A stretch of 64,000 nt of DNA from Mesorhizobium hawassense (GCF_003289945.1 NZ_QMBP01000011.1:124001-188000); one strand, 5' to 3'. Shown: positions 26,110-34,815, counted from the stretch's first letter. Notes: generated from the letters alone by a model not told the origin. Numbers and translations: made by a program.

Positions 26110-26981
26110 GGGATCTCCCGGAAGATGAAGGCGGCGCCCTGCCCGGGCGCCGGCGCAACGACGATATCATTGCCGGTCATGTCGTGATCGATGGCGCTGG
26201 CTGCAAGCAGGCGGGCCGTGGCCGCTTTGTCGCGGATCGAGAATACGATGGCCTGCAAACGCAAATGCTGCGACGGCGCGGCCGGCACGCCGAAGCGGGA
26301 GGTGTAGCCGTCGGGCGTCAGGACGGTGAGGCTTGCATTCGGCAAACGGACCGCGTCGCTGTCGGCACCTTCCGCGCCGGCAGCGATCGAGATCAGAGGG
26401 AATTGCGCGGCAGGTCTGTCGCTGACGGCGACGATTTCGACGATGCCGATCACGCCATTGGCATGGGCCTGCAGCGCCGAGCGGTCGATGTTCGGCGCGT
26501 TGACGCGCTCAGTGGCAAAGAGGAAGGCATCCATTGTCTCCTTGCCCGATGCGAAGGCGAGCTTGAACGACGCCGTGTCGCTCTTGCCGTTTGGATCGGT
26601 GAAGGCGCGCGAGAAGCTCAGCATATCGCCGGCCGAAAGGCCGGCTTGAAGATAGCGGGCGTGGTCGGAATCGGCGTTGCCCGTCCCGAGGGAGACGGCG
26701 GAAAAACCGTCATCACCCAGTCTGTCGCGATAGATGCGGTCGCGTGCGACGAAGACATTGCCCGAGCCGATCGCCTGCTCGGTAATGGCTCCATTGCCAA
26801 CCGCCAGTGGCTCCAGATAGGTGCCGTCGACGAAAAAGACGCAAGCGTTCTCGGTTCCGAAAGGATGGACGCCGGTCGGCGCGACGACAAAACCGAGCGA
26901 GGCCAGACGGGTTCGCGCGACGTCGAGGCTGCGTACCGGCAGCACCAGATGATCGAGCGGGTGGGCTGATGTTTTGATCAT
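26106..26981 (-). CDS. VOC/glyoxalase-like domain protein
   Basis: This 291-residue protein starts HPLDHLVLPVRSLDVARTRLASLGFVVAPTG, the first beta-alpha-beta-beta-beta unit of the vicinal oxygen chelate fold (glyoxalase-like domain). A second, weaker unit begins around NGVIGIVEIVAVSDRPA. The metal ligand histidine is likely in LDHLVL. The reaction is unknown. The start codon lies 70 bp from the Dabb gene and the stop overlaps the kdsA start (ATGA), so it is translated with kdsA. Confidence 0.85.
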   Translation of the reverse strand: MIKTSAHPLDHLVLPVRSLDVARTRLASLGFVVAPTGVHPFGTENACVFFVDGTYLEPLAVGNGAITEQAIGSGNVFVARDRIYRDRLGDDGFSAVSLGTGNADSDHARYLQAGLSAGDMLSFSRAFTDPNGKSDTASFKLAFASGKETMDAFLFATERVNAPNIDRSALQAHANGVIGIVEIVAVSDRPAAQFPLISIAAGAEGADSDAVRLPNASLTVLTPDGYTSRFGVPAAPSQHLRLQAIVFSIRDKAATARLLAASAIDHDMTGNDIVVAPAPGQGAAFIFREIP

Positions 26982-27051
26982 GCCGGCGCGGTGTGCCCCA
27001 TTCCGGCCGGCGGTTCAAGAGCAGCGGGCCGACAGATGGCGCTGTGGCGGC

Positions 27052-27342
27052 TCAAGCGGCGGCTACGACATCCGCCGAATAGCGCAGTTCGCGCAGCGGT
27101 TTCACCTTGCTGGTCGTATCGGCATAAATCGGATGCGCCTTGTAAGCGGCAAGGGCTGCCTCGTCCTCGAATTCGGCATAGACGACCACGTCGATCGCGT
27201 TTGAGAACAGATCGACCTTGGTGTTGAGCGTGACTTCGAAATGCTTCGAATGCGGGATCTTGCCGAGCGCCAGCAGGCCCGAGCGGACGGCCCCGACATC
27301 TTCCTTGCGCCGCACGCTGAAGAAAACGATGTGCCGGATCAA
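27052..27342 (-). CDS. Dabb family (stress-responsive A/B barrel) protein, TTG start
   Basis: This 96-residue dimeric alpha/beta barrel protein is of the Dabb family. It reads LIRHIVFFSVRRKEDVGAVRSGLLALGKIP with a core HFEVTLNTKVDLFSNAIDVVVYAEFEDEAALAAYKAHP, both standard. The start is a TTG at 27342, chosen because a strong AGGGAGG lies 6 bases upstream and homologues begin at this IRHIVFF. An upstream ATG would add 20 unrelated residues. The role of small Dabb proteins is poorly known. Confidence 0.85.
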   Translation of the reverse strand: MIRHIVFFSVRRKEDVGAVRSGLLALGKIPHSKHFEVTLNTKVDLFSNAIDVVVYAEFEDEAALAAYKAHPIYADTTSKVKPLRELRYSADVVAAA

Positions 27343-27444
27343 TCCAGCCTCCCTGATCGTCGATTCAGCGGTGTTTTTGTGGGAGCAACGCCTGGGCGTC
27401 AACCGGCAACGATGTCGCGCCCGCCATGCGAAACCGGCGGGACC

Positions 27445-27573
27445 TTACCCGGTGACGTATCGCACGATGTGCGACACCTCGCGTACGGTCACGTCGAGGT
27501 AGTGGCCATGATTGTAGAGGCCGTCCCAGAACAGGAAGAAGGTGATGGCGGCGATGACGATTACATAACGCAT
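27445..27573 (-). CDS. Small (42 aa) membrane protein
   Basis: This predicted single-pass protein reads MRYVIVIAAITFFLFWDGLY, then a hydrophilic end DVTVREVSHIVRYVTG. The hydrophobic helix covers residues 3-17. There is no clear ribosome site. The frame is open upstream, but that extension is basic and low-complexity, so I start at this methionine. I do not recognise a family with certainty; similar tiny membrane proteins occur in Rhizobiales. Confidence 0.5.
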   Translation of the reverse strand: MRYVIVIAAITFFLFWDGLYNHGHYLDVTVREVSHIVRYVTG

Positions 27574-27758
27574 GGCTAAAACTATCGCATGCGAGCGGCC
27601 GGAACCAGAGTGGCGGCGGCTGCGATCCTTCCAGTTCACTGCTTTTTGCGAAACGGCGACTTTTCCGTTAACGGCGCCCGTCCCCGCCCCGCAAGGCGGA
27701 GCCATACGTTCGTGAGGCGACATGATGAAACCGCGATCGGCAGCCCGACAGCGCCCAA

Positions 27759-29747
27759 TCAAAGCGTGATGCGGTATTTGGCAAAGCCTGCCTCGCCATC
27801 GCCGGCAGGCTCGATCTTCAGGGATTTCACTTCGGCGATGAAATCCTTGGCCTTCGGTCCGGTTTCGAAGACGACGCTGGTGCCGGGCAGAGGCGTGAAC
27901 GACCAGTTGCCGTCCGCCGACGGATTGATCGTGCCCTGGCTTACGACGTAGCGCACGATCACGTCGCGGTTGGTGTCCGGCGCCTCATAGATGATCTTCG
28001 AAGCGTTGATGTCGGGGAAGTTGCCGCCGCCGCCGGCGCGGTAATTGTTTGTGGCAACGACGAATTTCGCTGCCGGATCAATGGCTTTTCCGTCGAATTT
28101 CAGATCGACGATTCGGTTTGAACCGGCGTTGGCGATGCCGCCCTTGGCATCGTATTTCGGCGGCTGCGACAGGTCGATCCTGTAGGTGACGCCGTCGATG
28201 ACATCGAAATTGTAGGACGGGAAGTCGGTGTTGATCAGGGGCTGATCCGGTTTGCCCGGGTCGATATGATTGAAGATACCGGCTGACATCTCCAGCCATT
28301 CCTTCACCTCGGCACCGGTGATTTCGACCGCGCGCACCGTGTTCGGATAGAGGTAGAGGTCAGCGACGTTCTTGATGGCGATATCGCCGACGGGAACGTC
28401 GGTGTAGTAGTCGGCGCCGTTGCGGCCGCCGGCCTTGAAAGGTGCTGCCGCCGACAGCAGCGGCACGTCCTTCCACTCAGTGCTCTTCAATATGTCCTTG
28501 AGGTACCAACTCTGGGCCTGGTTGACGATCTGCACGGACGGATCGTCGGCGACCAGAGCGAAATAGGAATAGAGCGGCGCCGATGTCTTGCCGACCGGGC
28601 GGCGGACATAGGCAAGGGTCGCCTGATGGTCCTGCTCGAGTGCGGCGATGATACGCTTGTCGTCGCCGACCTTCGCCTTGTTCTTGTTGTCGACACGCTC
28701 ATAGATCGGCCGTGCCTCGGAGGTGGCCGAGACGACCCGCCATTTCGAGCCGTCGCGCTCCAGAAGCAGGTCGATCAGACCCATATGCGAACCCCAGAAA
28801 CCGCCCATCACCGCCGGCTTGCCCTGCAGCGTGCCCTTCTCGGTGTCGACGCCTTGAAGCGACTGGAAATCCTTCTTTCCGGGGAAGACTAGGTGCTGGT
28901 GTCCGGTGAAGACAGCATCAATGCCCTCGACGCCGGCGACGAAGAAGGAGGCATTTTCCATCTTGTCGCCCTGCTTGATGTCGATGCCGGAATGCGAGAG
29001 CGCGATGACGATATCGGCGCCCTCTTCCCTCATTTGCGGCACCCATGCCCTGGCCGCCTCGACGATGTCGCGCGTCTGGACGTTGCCTTCGAGGTTCTTC
29101 AGGTCCCAGACCATGATCTGCGGCGGCACGAAGCCGATGACGCCGATCCGGATCGGCTGCTCGGCGCCAGAGCCGTCCTTGATCTTCTTGTCGAAGATCA
29201 CATAGGGCTTGAGATAGAGCTTGTCGTCGCGCGGGTTGGTGGCAAGCGTGGTGCCGCGGATCAGGTTCGCGCACACGAAGGGGAAATTGGCGCCGGCCAA
29301 AACCTTGTCGAGGAAGGACAGGCCGTAGTTGAATTCGTGGTTGCCGAGCGTCGAGCATTCGTAGCCGAGCAGGTTCATGCCCTTCATGACCGGGTGCAGG
29401 TCACCATCCTTCATGCCCTGCTCATAGGCGACATAGTCGCCCATCGGGCTGCCCTGCAGGAGGTCGCCATTGTCGATCAGCATGGAATTGGTGGCTTCCT
29501 TGCGCACGGCGTCGATCAGCGAGGCGGTGCGCGACAGGCCCATCGTGTCGTTCGCTTTGTCGGCGTAGTAATCGTAGGGCAGCAGGTTCACATGGATGTC
29601 GGTCGTCTCCATGATCCTGAGATGCGCCTGGTTGGTCGCGGCAAGGGCGGAGAATGGGTGCCGCATGATCAGCGCGCCGCCGGCAGCAACGCCGGCCAGG
29701 AACTCGCGGCGGGAGAATTCACTGGGAGCGGCTGGCAGTCGTGACAT
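27759..29747 (-). CDS. cpdB: Bifunctional 2',3'-cyclic-nucleotide 2'-phosphodiesterase/3'-nucleotidase (periplasmic)
   Basis: CpdB hydrolyses 2',3'-cyclic nucleotides and 3'-nucleotides in the periplasm, salvaging phosphate and nucleosides. With the ATG at 29747 (AGGAG 6 bases upstream) it has 662 residues. A twin-arginine signal (SRREFLAGVAAGGALI) is followed by the metallophosphatase domain: METTDIHVNLLPYDYY, DNGDLLQGSP, LGNHEF and TGHQHLVFPG. The C-terminal 5'-nucleotidase domain starts around 380 and includes NNYRAGGGGNFP. Tat export is unusual compared with the Sec-exported E. coli enzyme but common in alphaproteobacteria. Confidence 0.93.
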   Translation of the reverse strand: MSRLPAAPSEFSRREFLAGVAAGGALIMRHPFSALAATNQAHLRIMETTDIHVNLLPYDYYADKANDTMGLSRTASLIDAVRKEATNSMLIDNGDLLQGSPMGDYVAYEQGMKDGDLHPVMKGMNLLGYECSTLGNHEFNYGLSFLDKVLAGANFPFVCANLIRGTTLATNPRDDKLYLKPYVIFDKKIKDGSGAEQPIRIGVIGFVPPQIMVWDLKNLEGNVQTRDIVEAARAWVPQMREEGADIVIALSHSGIDIKQGDKMENASFFVAGVEGIDAVFTGHQHLVFPGKKDFQSLQGVDTEKGTLQGKPAVMGGFWGSHMGLIDLLLERDGSKWRVVSATSEARPIYERVDNKNKAKVGDDKRIIAALEQDHQATLAYVRRPVGKTSAPLYSYFALVADDPSVQIVNQAQSWYLKDILKSTEWKDVPLLSAAAPFKAGGRNGADYYTDVPVGDIAIKNVADLYLYPNTVRAVEITGAEVKEWLEMSAGIFNHIDPGKPDQPLINTDFPSYNFDVIDGVTYRIDLSQPPKYDAKGGIANAGSNRIVDLKFDGKAIDPAAKFVVATNNYRAGGGGNFPDINASKIIYEAPDTNRDVIVRYVVSQGTINPSADGNWSFTPLPGTSVVFETGPKAKDFIAEVKSLKIEPAGDGEAGFAKYRITL

Positions 29748-29877
29748 CGTGTTCTCCTGTTGGACAATGCTGCAACCCCTGCCCCAAGCCGGAGCATGGC
29801 GTTGAAGGCACGTTGAGTCCATGTGCGCTGGAGGCGTTTCGATCACGACAAGGTGACGTGTCGATGAACGGGGTTCG

Positions 29878-31143
29878 TCAGCTCTTGTCGTCGTCGCCTT
29901 GCGTGATCAGCCGGGCGCTGCGCTGCCCCGTGAGATAAATCCATAGCCAGCTAAGCGAGACCGCCAGGCGGTTGCGGAAATCGATCAGGAAATAGATGTG
30001 GGCTATGCCCCAGAGCCACCAGGCGAGCCAGCCGGTGAGTTTGATCCAGCCGAAGTCGATCGCGGCGGCGCGCTTGCCGATAGTCGCCAGATCACCAGCA
30101 TGGCGGTATTGGAAAGGCCGCGTCGCGGTGTCGCCGGCAAGCCGCGCCTTGATCGTCGCGGCGACATGCTTGCCCTCTTGCTTGGCCGAGGGCGCCACGC
30201 CCGGCACCGGCTTGCCATCCGGCCGCAAGACTAGTGCGGTGTCCCCAATGACGAAGATATCGGGACTGCCTGGCACGGTGAGGTCGGGCTCGACCAGCAC
30301 CCTGCCCGCCCGATCGGCCGAAGCGCCCAGCCACTCGGCTGCCGGCGAGGCGGCAACGCCGGCGGCCCAGATGATCGTCCTTGCCGGCAGGCGCTTGTCG
30401 CCGAAGACGACGCCTTCGGCATCGAGTTTGGTGACCGGGTGCCCGAGCTCGACGGTGACGCCGAGCCGCTCCAGCGCCCTTTGCGCATAGGCCGACAGCT
30501 TCGGGGCGAAATTGGCGAGGATCCGGTCGCCGGCCTCGATCAACACGACGCGCGCCTGCCGCATATCGATGTTGCGAAACTCGCCGCGCAAGGTGTCGTG
30601 CGCCAGCTCGACGATAGTGCCGGCGAGTTCGACGCCGGTCGGTCCACCGCCGACGATGACCAGCGTCAGCAGCGCCTGGCGCCTGGCCGGCTCGGTTTCG
30701 CGCTCGGCCTGCTCGAAGGCGAGCAGGATGCGGCGGCGAATCGTCGTGGCATCCTCGAGCGTCTTCAGGCCCGGCGCGAACGGCTCCCACTCGTCATGGC
30801 CGAAATAGGCGTGGCGCGCACCGGTGGCGAGAACCAGCGTGTCGTAGGGAATAGAGTCGCCGTCCTCGAGCAACACGCGTTTGCCGGCGCGGTCGACGCC
30901 GGTGACATTGCCGAGAAGCGTCGTCACGTCCTTGCGCCTGCGCAGCAGATGACGGATCGGCCAGGCAACCTCCGAGGTTGCCAGCGACGTCGTCGCCACC
31001 TGGTAGAGCAGCGGCTGGAAAAGATGGTGATTGCGCTTGTCGATCATGGTGATGCGCACCGGAGCCCCGGCCAGCGCGCGGGTGAGTTCGAGGCCGCCGA
31101 ATCCGGCGCCGACGACAACGACATGATGCGTGGTTTCGCTCAT
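29878..31143 (-). CDS. ndh: Type II NADH dehydrogenase (NAD(P)/FAD-dependent oxidoreductase)
   Basis: This 421-residue NDH-2 enzyme transfers electrons from NADH to quinone without pumping protons. The FAD site is VVVVGAGFGGLELTRALAG at the N-terminus and the NADH site LVIVGGGPTGVELAGTIVELA. FVIGDTALVL and the quinone-site-like APSAKQEGKHVAATI follow. The C-terminal amphipathic or hydrophobic region (LTGWLAWWLWGIAHIYFLIDFRNRLAVSLSWLWIYLTG) anchors it to the inner membrane. It is a monocistronic unit divergent from the cyclo-ligase gene. Confidence 0.93.
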   Translation of the reverse strand: MSETTHHVVVVGAGFGGLELTRALAGAPVRITMIDKRNHHLFQPLLYQVATTSLATSEVAWPIRHLLRRRKDVTTLLGNVTGVDRAGKRVLLEDGDSIPYDTLVLATGARHAYFGHDEWEPFAPGLKTLEDATTIRRRILLAFEQAERETEPARRQALLTLVIVGGGPTGVELAGTIVELAHDTLRGEFRNIDMRQARVVLIEAGDRILANFAPKLSAYAQRALERLGVTVELGHPVTKLDAEGVVFGDKRLPARTIIWAAGVAASPAAEWLGASADRAGRVLVEPDLTVPGSPDIFVIGDTALVLRPDGKPVPGVAPSAKQEGKHVAATIKARLAGDTATRPFQYRHAGDLATIGKRAAAIDFGWIKLTGWLAWWLWGIAHIYFLIDFRNRLAVSLSWLWIYLTGQRSARLITQGDDDKS

Positions 31144-31249
31144 TTCATCCCACCTCGCGAAGTGAAACTACCACAAAGATGTAGGTATTTTTGTGCACCG
31201 CAACAACGCCTTGCCGGGTTGGAAACATGCCCCAGAGTCGTCGCGCGGC

Positions 31250-31310
31250 GTCGTGATTGCACATGTAACGTGTGCTACCGCGGGTATAGCGTGTGACACC
31301 ACGACAGGAG
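31250..31310 (+). other. Structured leader ahead of the cyclo-ligase gene
   Basis: Just upstream of the ATG at 31317, GTCGTG (31250-31255) can pair with CACGAC (31300-31305), enclosing a second hairpin GCACA/TGTGC (31259-31263, 31271-31275). The outer stem ends next to the ribosome site AGGAG at 31306. The structure could affect initiation. I do not recognise a riboswitch class or 6S RNA. Confidence 0.3.
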
Positions 31311-31316
31311 CCAAGC

Positions 31317-31973
31317 ATGGCGGACAACCGCGACGATGAAGGACCGGCGCAATACGCCTCACCGCCCTGCTTCATGCACGAACTCGATCCGGAATGCCGG
31401 GAGCCGCTTTCCGACTGGACGGATGTCCGGCGATGGCGCAAGGCCGAGCGCGAGCGGCTCATCAATGCCCGCCTTGCCGTTTCTGCCGACGCGCGGACCG
31501 CAATGTCGGCGCGCATTGCCGACGGTCTCGATGCGCTGATCGGACAGATAGTCGGGCGGATGGTCAGCCTCTACTGGCCATTCCGCGGCGAGCCGGATTT
31601 GCGCGGCTGGATGGCCGCGATCAACGAGCGCGGCGGTCGCACGGCGCTGCCTGTCGTCATCGAGAAGGGGCACCCGCTGGTGTTTCGCGCCTATAGGCCG
31701 GGCGAGCGGCTGGAAAAAGGCGTCTGGAACATCCCCATCCCGGCCGAGGGTGATCCGGTGCTGCCCGACATCGTGATTTCCCCGATCGTCGGCATTGATC
31801 CCCGCAACTATCGGCTTGGCTATGGCGGCGGCTTTTTCGACCGCACGCTGGCGGCGATGCCGTTCAGGCCGCTCGTCATCGGCGTCGGCTACGAATTGCA
31901 GCGCATCCCGACCATCTATCCGCAGCCGCACGACATTCCGATGAGCGAGGTGGTGACCGAGGCCAGCGTCTAA
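31317..31973 (+). CDS. 5-formyltetrahydrofolate cyclo-ligase
   Basis: This enzyme converts 5-formyl-THF to 5,10-methenyl-THF with ATP. With the ATG at 31317 (AGGAG at 31306-31310) it has 218 residues, about 25 more than usual because of an acidic N-terminal extension (MADNRDDEGPAQYASPP). The catalytic core shows RKAERERLINARLAVS, VSLYWPFRGEPD, LPDIVISPIVGID and the signature RLGYGGGFFDRTLA. It converges with the Lrp-type regulator gene, the stops overlapping in CTAA. Confidence 0.92.
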   Translation: MADNRDDEGPAQYASPPCFMHELDPECREPLSDWTDVRRWRKAERERLINARLAVSADARTAMSARIADGLDALIGQIVGRMVSLYWPFRGEPDLRGWMAAINERGGRTALPVVIEKGHPLVFRAYRPGERLEKGVWNIPIPAEGDPVLPDIVISPIVGIDPRNYRLGYGGGFFDRTLAAMPFRPLVIGVGYELQRIPTIYPQPHDIPMSEVVTEASV

Positions 31974-32443
31974 GCCATCTCTGGCCGCAGCCCGACCGCC
32001 GTGCGATCGACGATCTCGCGCAGCGCGAAGGACGAGTTGATCTTCGTGACATGCGGCATGGCCGACAGCCATTCCTTGTGGATCCGTTCATAGTCCACGA
32101 GATCCTTGGCCGCGATGCGCAGGATGTAATCATATTCGCCCGACATCAGATGGCAGGAGAGCACGTTCGGGCAGCGCTTGATCGCCGCCTCGAAATCCGA
32201 CAGCGTCTTTTCGAATTGCCCCGACAGCGATATGTGCACGATCGCCGTCATCTGGTGGCCGAGCGCGCTGTTGGAAAGCCGTGCGTGATAGCCGCGGATG
32301 GTTCCGGACTTTTCGAGATTGTCGAGCCTGCGCGAACAGGCCGATTGCGAAAGGCCGACCTTCTCGGCAAGCGCCGCGTTGGGTATCCGGCCATCCTTCT
32401 GCAAAGTCTCCAGAATGGCGATATCAATCCTGTCGAGCGGCAT
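31970..32443 (-). CDS. Lrp/AsnC family regulator, likely regulator of ald
   Basis: This feast/famine transcription factor has 157 residues from the chosen start MPLDRIDIAILETLQKDGR. The helix-turn-helix is RIPNAALAEKVGLSQSACSRRLDNLEKSG. The RAM ligand-binding domain follows (IVHISLSGQFEKTLSDFEAAIKRCPNVLSCHLMSGEYDYILRI). It is divergent from alanine dehydrogenase, the layout of AldR-type regulators that activate ald in response to alanine. Earlier in-frame starts exist (32473, 32482) but lack ribosome sites. Confidence 0.92.
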   Translation of the reverse strand: MPLDRIDIAILETLQKDGRIPNAALAEKVGLSQSACSRRLDNLEKSGTIRGYHARLSNSALGHQMTAIVHISLSGQFEKTLSDFEAAIKRCPNVLSCHLMSGEYDYILRIAAKDLVDYERIHKEWLSAMPHVTKINSSFALREIVDRTAVGLRPEMA

Positions 32444-32644
32444 TTTTCGTGGTTCCTGCGAATTTCCTGGCATTTTGCGCAACGATTATCGAAGAGCGAC
32501 CGCTGCCGCAAGTGCATTCGCAAACACATGCGGAACGATTCATGGTTGACTGCGGTTATTGCGTGTCGCCTCCGCATCCGGAGTTGCCGGCACGCGCGAG
32601 TGACAGGGAGAGCGCCCCTCGAAGGGCGCGCACAGGAGAAGAAA

Positions 32645-33760
32645 ATGCGTGTCGGCTGCCCCAAGGAAATCAAGAACCATGAATATCGCGTCGGCCTGAC
32701 GCCCGGTTCGGTCCGCGAATATGTCGCGCATGGCCACGAAGTGCTGGTCGAGACGGGTGCGGGCGCCGGCATCGGCGCCGACGACAACGCCTATCGCGCC
32801 GCCGGCGCGACCATCGCCAAGACCGCGGCGGACGTGTTTGCGAAGTCGGACATGATCGTCAAGGTCAAGGAGCCGCAGCCCAATGAATGGGTGCAGCTGC
32901 GCGATGGCCAGATCCTCTACACCTATCTCCACCTGGCTCCGGATCCGGAGCAGACCAAGGGTCTTCTCGGTTCAGGCGTCACCGCGGTCGCTTATGAGAC
33001 CGTGACCGACGACCGCGGCGGCTTGCCGCTGCTGGCGCCGATGTCGGAAGTCGCCGGCCGCCTGTCGATCCAGGCCGGCGCGACCGCGCTGCAGAAGGCC
33101 AATGGCGGCCGTGGCGTACTGCTTGGCGGCGTGCCCGGCGTGCTGCCCGGCAAGGTCACCGTGCTTGGCGGCGGCGTCGTCGGTCTGCATGCGGCCAAGA
33201 TGGCGGTTGGCCTCGGCGCCGACGTCACCATCATCGACCGTTCGATCCCGCGCCTGCGCCAGCTCGACGACATTTTTGGCGGCCGCGTGCACACCCGCTA
33301 TTCGACCGTCGAGGCGCTGGAAGACGAATGCTTCTCGGCCGACATCGTCGTCGGCGCGGTGCTGATCCCGGGCGCCGCGGCGCCCAAGCTCGTCACCCGC
33401 GAAATGCTCACCGGCATGAAGAAGGGCTCGGTGCTGGTCGACGTCGCGATCGACCAGGGCGGCTGCTTCGAGACCTCGCATGCCACGACCCATGCCGAGC
33501 CGACCTATGAGGTCGACGGCGTCATCCACTACTGCGTCGCCAACATGCCCGGCGCCGTGCCGGTCACCTCGGCGCACGCGCTCAACAACGCGACGCTGCA
33601 TTACGGCCTGCAACTCGCCGACAAGGGCCTCAAGGCACTGGTCGACGACCATCATTTGCGCAACGGCCTCAACGTCCACAAGGGCAAGATCACCAACCGC
33701 GCCGTCGCCGAGGCGCTCGGCTACGAAATGGTCGAGCCGAAGGCGGTGCTTGCCGCCTGA
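32645..33760 (+). CDS. ald: Alanine dehydrogenase
   Basis: Ald oxidatively deaminates L-alanine to pyruvate and ammonium with NAD+, or makes alanine in reverse. The 371 residues are full length and begin MRVGCPKEIKNHEYRVGLTPGSVREYVAHG. They contain IVKVKEPQPNE with a substrate-binding lysine, YTYLHLAPDPEQT with the catalytic histidine, and the NAD site VTVLGGGVVGLHAAKMAVGLGADV. The ATG at 32645 follows AGGAGAAG. The 201-bp gap to the divergent regulator holds a GC hairpin near 32612. A strong terminator follows the gene. Confidence 0.97.
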   Translation: MRVGCPKEIKNHEYRVGLTPGSVREYVAHGHEVLVETGAGAGIGADDNAYRAAGATIAKTAADVFAKSDMIVKVKEPQPNEWVQLRDGQILYTYLHLAPDPEQTKGLLGSGVTAVAYETVTDDRGGLPLLAPMSEVAGRLSIQAGATALQKANGGRGVLLGGVPGVLPGKVTVLGGGVVGLHAAKMAVGLGADVTIIDRSIPRLRQLDDIFGGRVHTRYSTVEALEDECFSADIVVGAVLIPGAAAPKLVTREMLTGMKKGSVLVDVAIDQGGCFETSHATTHAEPTYEVDGVIHYCVANMPGAVPVTSAHALNNATLHYGLQLADKGLKALVDDHHLRNGLNVHKGKITNRAVAEALGYEMVEPKAVLAA

Positions 33761-33786
33761 TATCCGGCAAGAACTCCTCCCGACAC

Positions 33787-33815
33787 GCCCGCCGGTTCAT
33801 TCCGGCGGGCTTTTT
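33787..33815 (+). terminator. Rho-independent terminator of ald
   Basis: GCCCGCCGG (33787-33795) pairs perfectly with CCGGCGGGC (33802-33810) over a 6-base loop and is followed by TTTTT. It lies 26 bp after the ald stop. Confidence 0.9.
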
Positions 33816-33854
33816 CTTGCGCGGAACAAGGCTACGGAAGGAAATCCGGGCAAC

Positions 33855-33880
33855 AAAAAAGCGGAGCAAAAGCCCCGCTT
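33855..33880 (-). terminator. Minus-strand terminator without an adjacent gene
   Basis: Read on the minus strand, AAGCGGGGC and GCTCCGCTT pair with one wobble over a TTTT loop, followed by six T (33860-33855). The nearest minus-strand gene ends 320 bp upstream at 34203. A short open frame ending SSYYYAKK precedes the hairpin but has no ordinary start codon. Confidence 0.6.
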
Positions 33881-34079
33881 CCTCGGTGTTGCGATCTGCC
33901 GCCGGTCCATCCGCGGTCGACAAATCATCAACGGTTACTTCTTAGCGTAGTAGTACGACGAGAATACGACAGTCTTGGAAGGCCTCGAACCTATCTTCCG
34001 GCCGCTATGCGTGGGTGTGTGAAATGCTTCACATTCGCCCGGCGGGAAAGATGCCTAGACACGCAGTGCTACTGGCGGT

Positions 34080-34183
34080 CTGTGCTGCTTGCCGGTTTCG
34101 GACAATTCCGGCCTGGCAGCACTGGCCGACAGCTTCTGTCAGACCCTCCAACGGCCCGCCTGCCCATCGGCGGGCTTCTTTTT
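34080..34183 (+). ncRNA. Candidate small RNA with three hairpins
   Basis: On the plus strand, GTGCTGC (34082-34088) pairs with GCAGCAC (34116-34122) around an inner GCCGG/CCGGC stem (34091-34095, 34108-34112). It is followed by GACAG-CTT-CTGTC (34128-34140) and a terminator, GCCCGCC (34154-34160) with GGCGGGC (34169-34175), then TTCTTTTT. No plus-strand protein gene ends nearby: ald has its own terminator 340 bp upstream, and the convergent DUF1203 gene lies on the minus strand. A 16-bp palindrome TGTGAA-ATGC-TTCACA lies at 34018-34033. The 5' end is not defined and no known family is recognised. Confidence 0.45.
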
Positions 34184-34202
34184 GGGTCATGCCGGTTTGG
34201 GA

Positions 34203-34670
34203 TCAGGCCCGCTCGATGCGACATTGATAGCAATTGTTCCGGGCCGAGCGGACGTGGATGTAGGCGATGTCGTCGCGTCCAAACAGCGTTTCGGCACGAG
34301 CGGCTATGTCGCCTGTCGGCGTGACGGCGCCGCTGCCATATACGATGCGGTCATCCCTGCCATAGCCCCTGACGATGTAGTCGCTGCTTTCGAGCATCTC
34401 GGGCAGCGCATCCCCCTCCACGGCGCGTTCGCATTCCTCCGCATGCAGGAAGAGCGGGCCGGTTTCGGCATAGGGCTGCAGCTCCGGGAACGGCCGGTAG
34501 GCGACGATCAGATAGCCCTCACCGGCGGCAACGTTCTTCATGCAGTGCCTGCAAGGCACGCCGTCGCCGTCGGAAATGCTGTGCTCAGGGGTGCGGCCAT
34601 AGGCATCAGGCCCTCCCCGCTGCAAGGCGCGCACGGCTTCGGTCGGCAAGGCTTTGAACTGGATGCTCAT
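34203..34670 (-). CDS. DUF1203 domain protein
   Basis: This 155-residue cytosolic protein matches the DUF1203 type. It has PCRHCMKNVAAGEGYLIVAYRPFP with two cysteines, GPLFLHAEECERA, then YIVRGYGRDDRIVYGSGAV and a C-terminal YIHVRSARNNCYQCRIERA. The start at 34670 is supported by GGAG eight bases upstream; the longer frame adds an unrelated Gly/Arg-rich leader. The function is unknown; the CxxC and His-Ala-Glu-Glu-Cys residues might bind a metal. Confidence 0.85.
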   Translation of the reverse strand: MSIQFKALPTEAVRALQRGGPDAYGRTPEHSISDGDGVPCRHCMKNVAAGEGYLIVAYRPFPELQPYAETGPLFLHAEECERAVEGDALPEMLESSDYIVRGYGRDDRIVYGSGAVTPTGDIAARAETLFGRDDIAYIHVRSARNNCYQCRIERA

Positions 34671-34754
34671 GGCAAATCTCCGGTGGCGATGTCCGGAAAT
34701 TATGCCGCGGCCATGGCCGCGCCCACCCGATTCCTGACTAGCGGCCTGCATACC

Positions 34755-34787
34755 AAAAAAAGCTCGGCAGCTTCGAACAACCGGGCT
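34755..34787 (-). terminator. Possible terminator of the ompA-like gene
   Basis: On the minus strand AGCCCGG and CCGAGCT form a stem with one mismatch, followed by seven T (34761-34755). It lies about 30 bp after the OmpA-like stop. Confidence 0.45.
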
Positions 34788-34815
34788 CTCAATATGGGCA
34801 TTGTCGACCTGGGCG

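Noticed and set aside
31144..31316. A 6S RNA gene ahead of the cyclo-ligase
   Set aside because: I could fold a local hairpin but not the long closed stem with a central bubble that 6S RNA needs.
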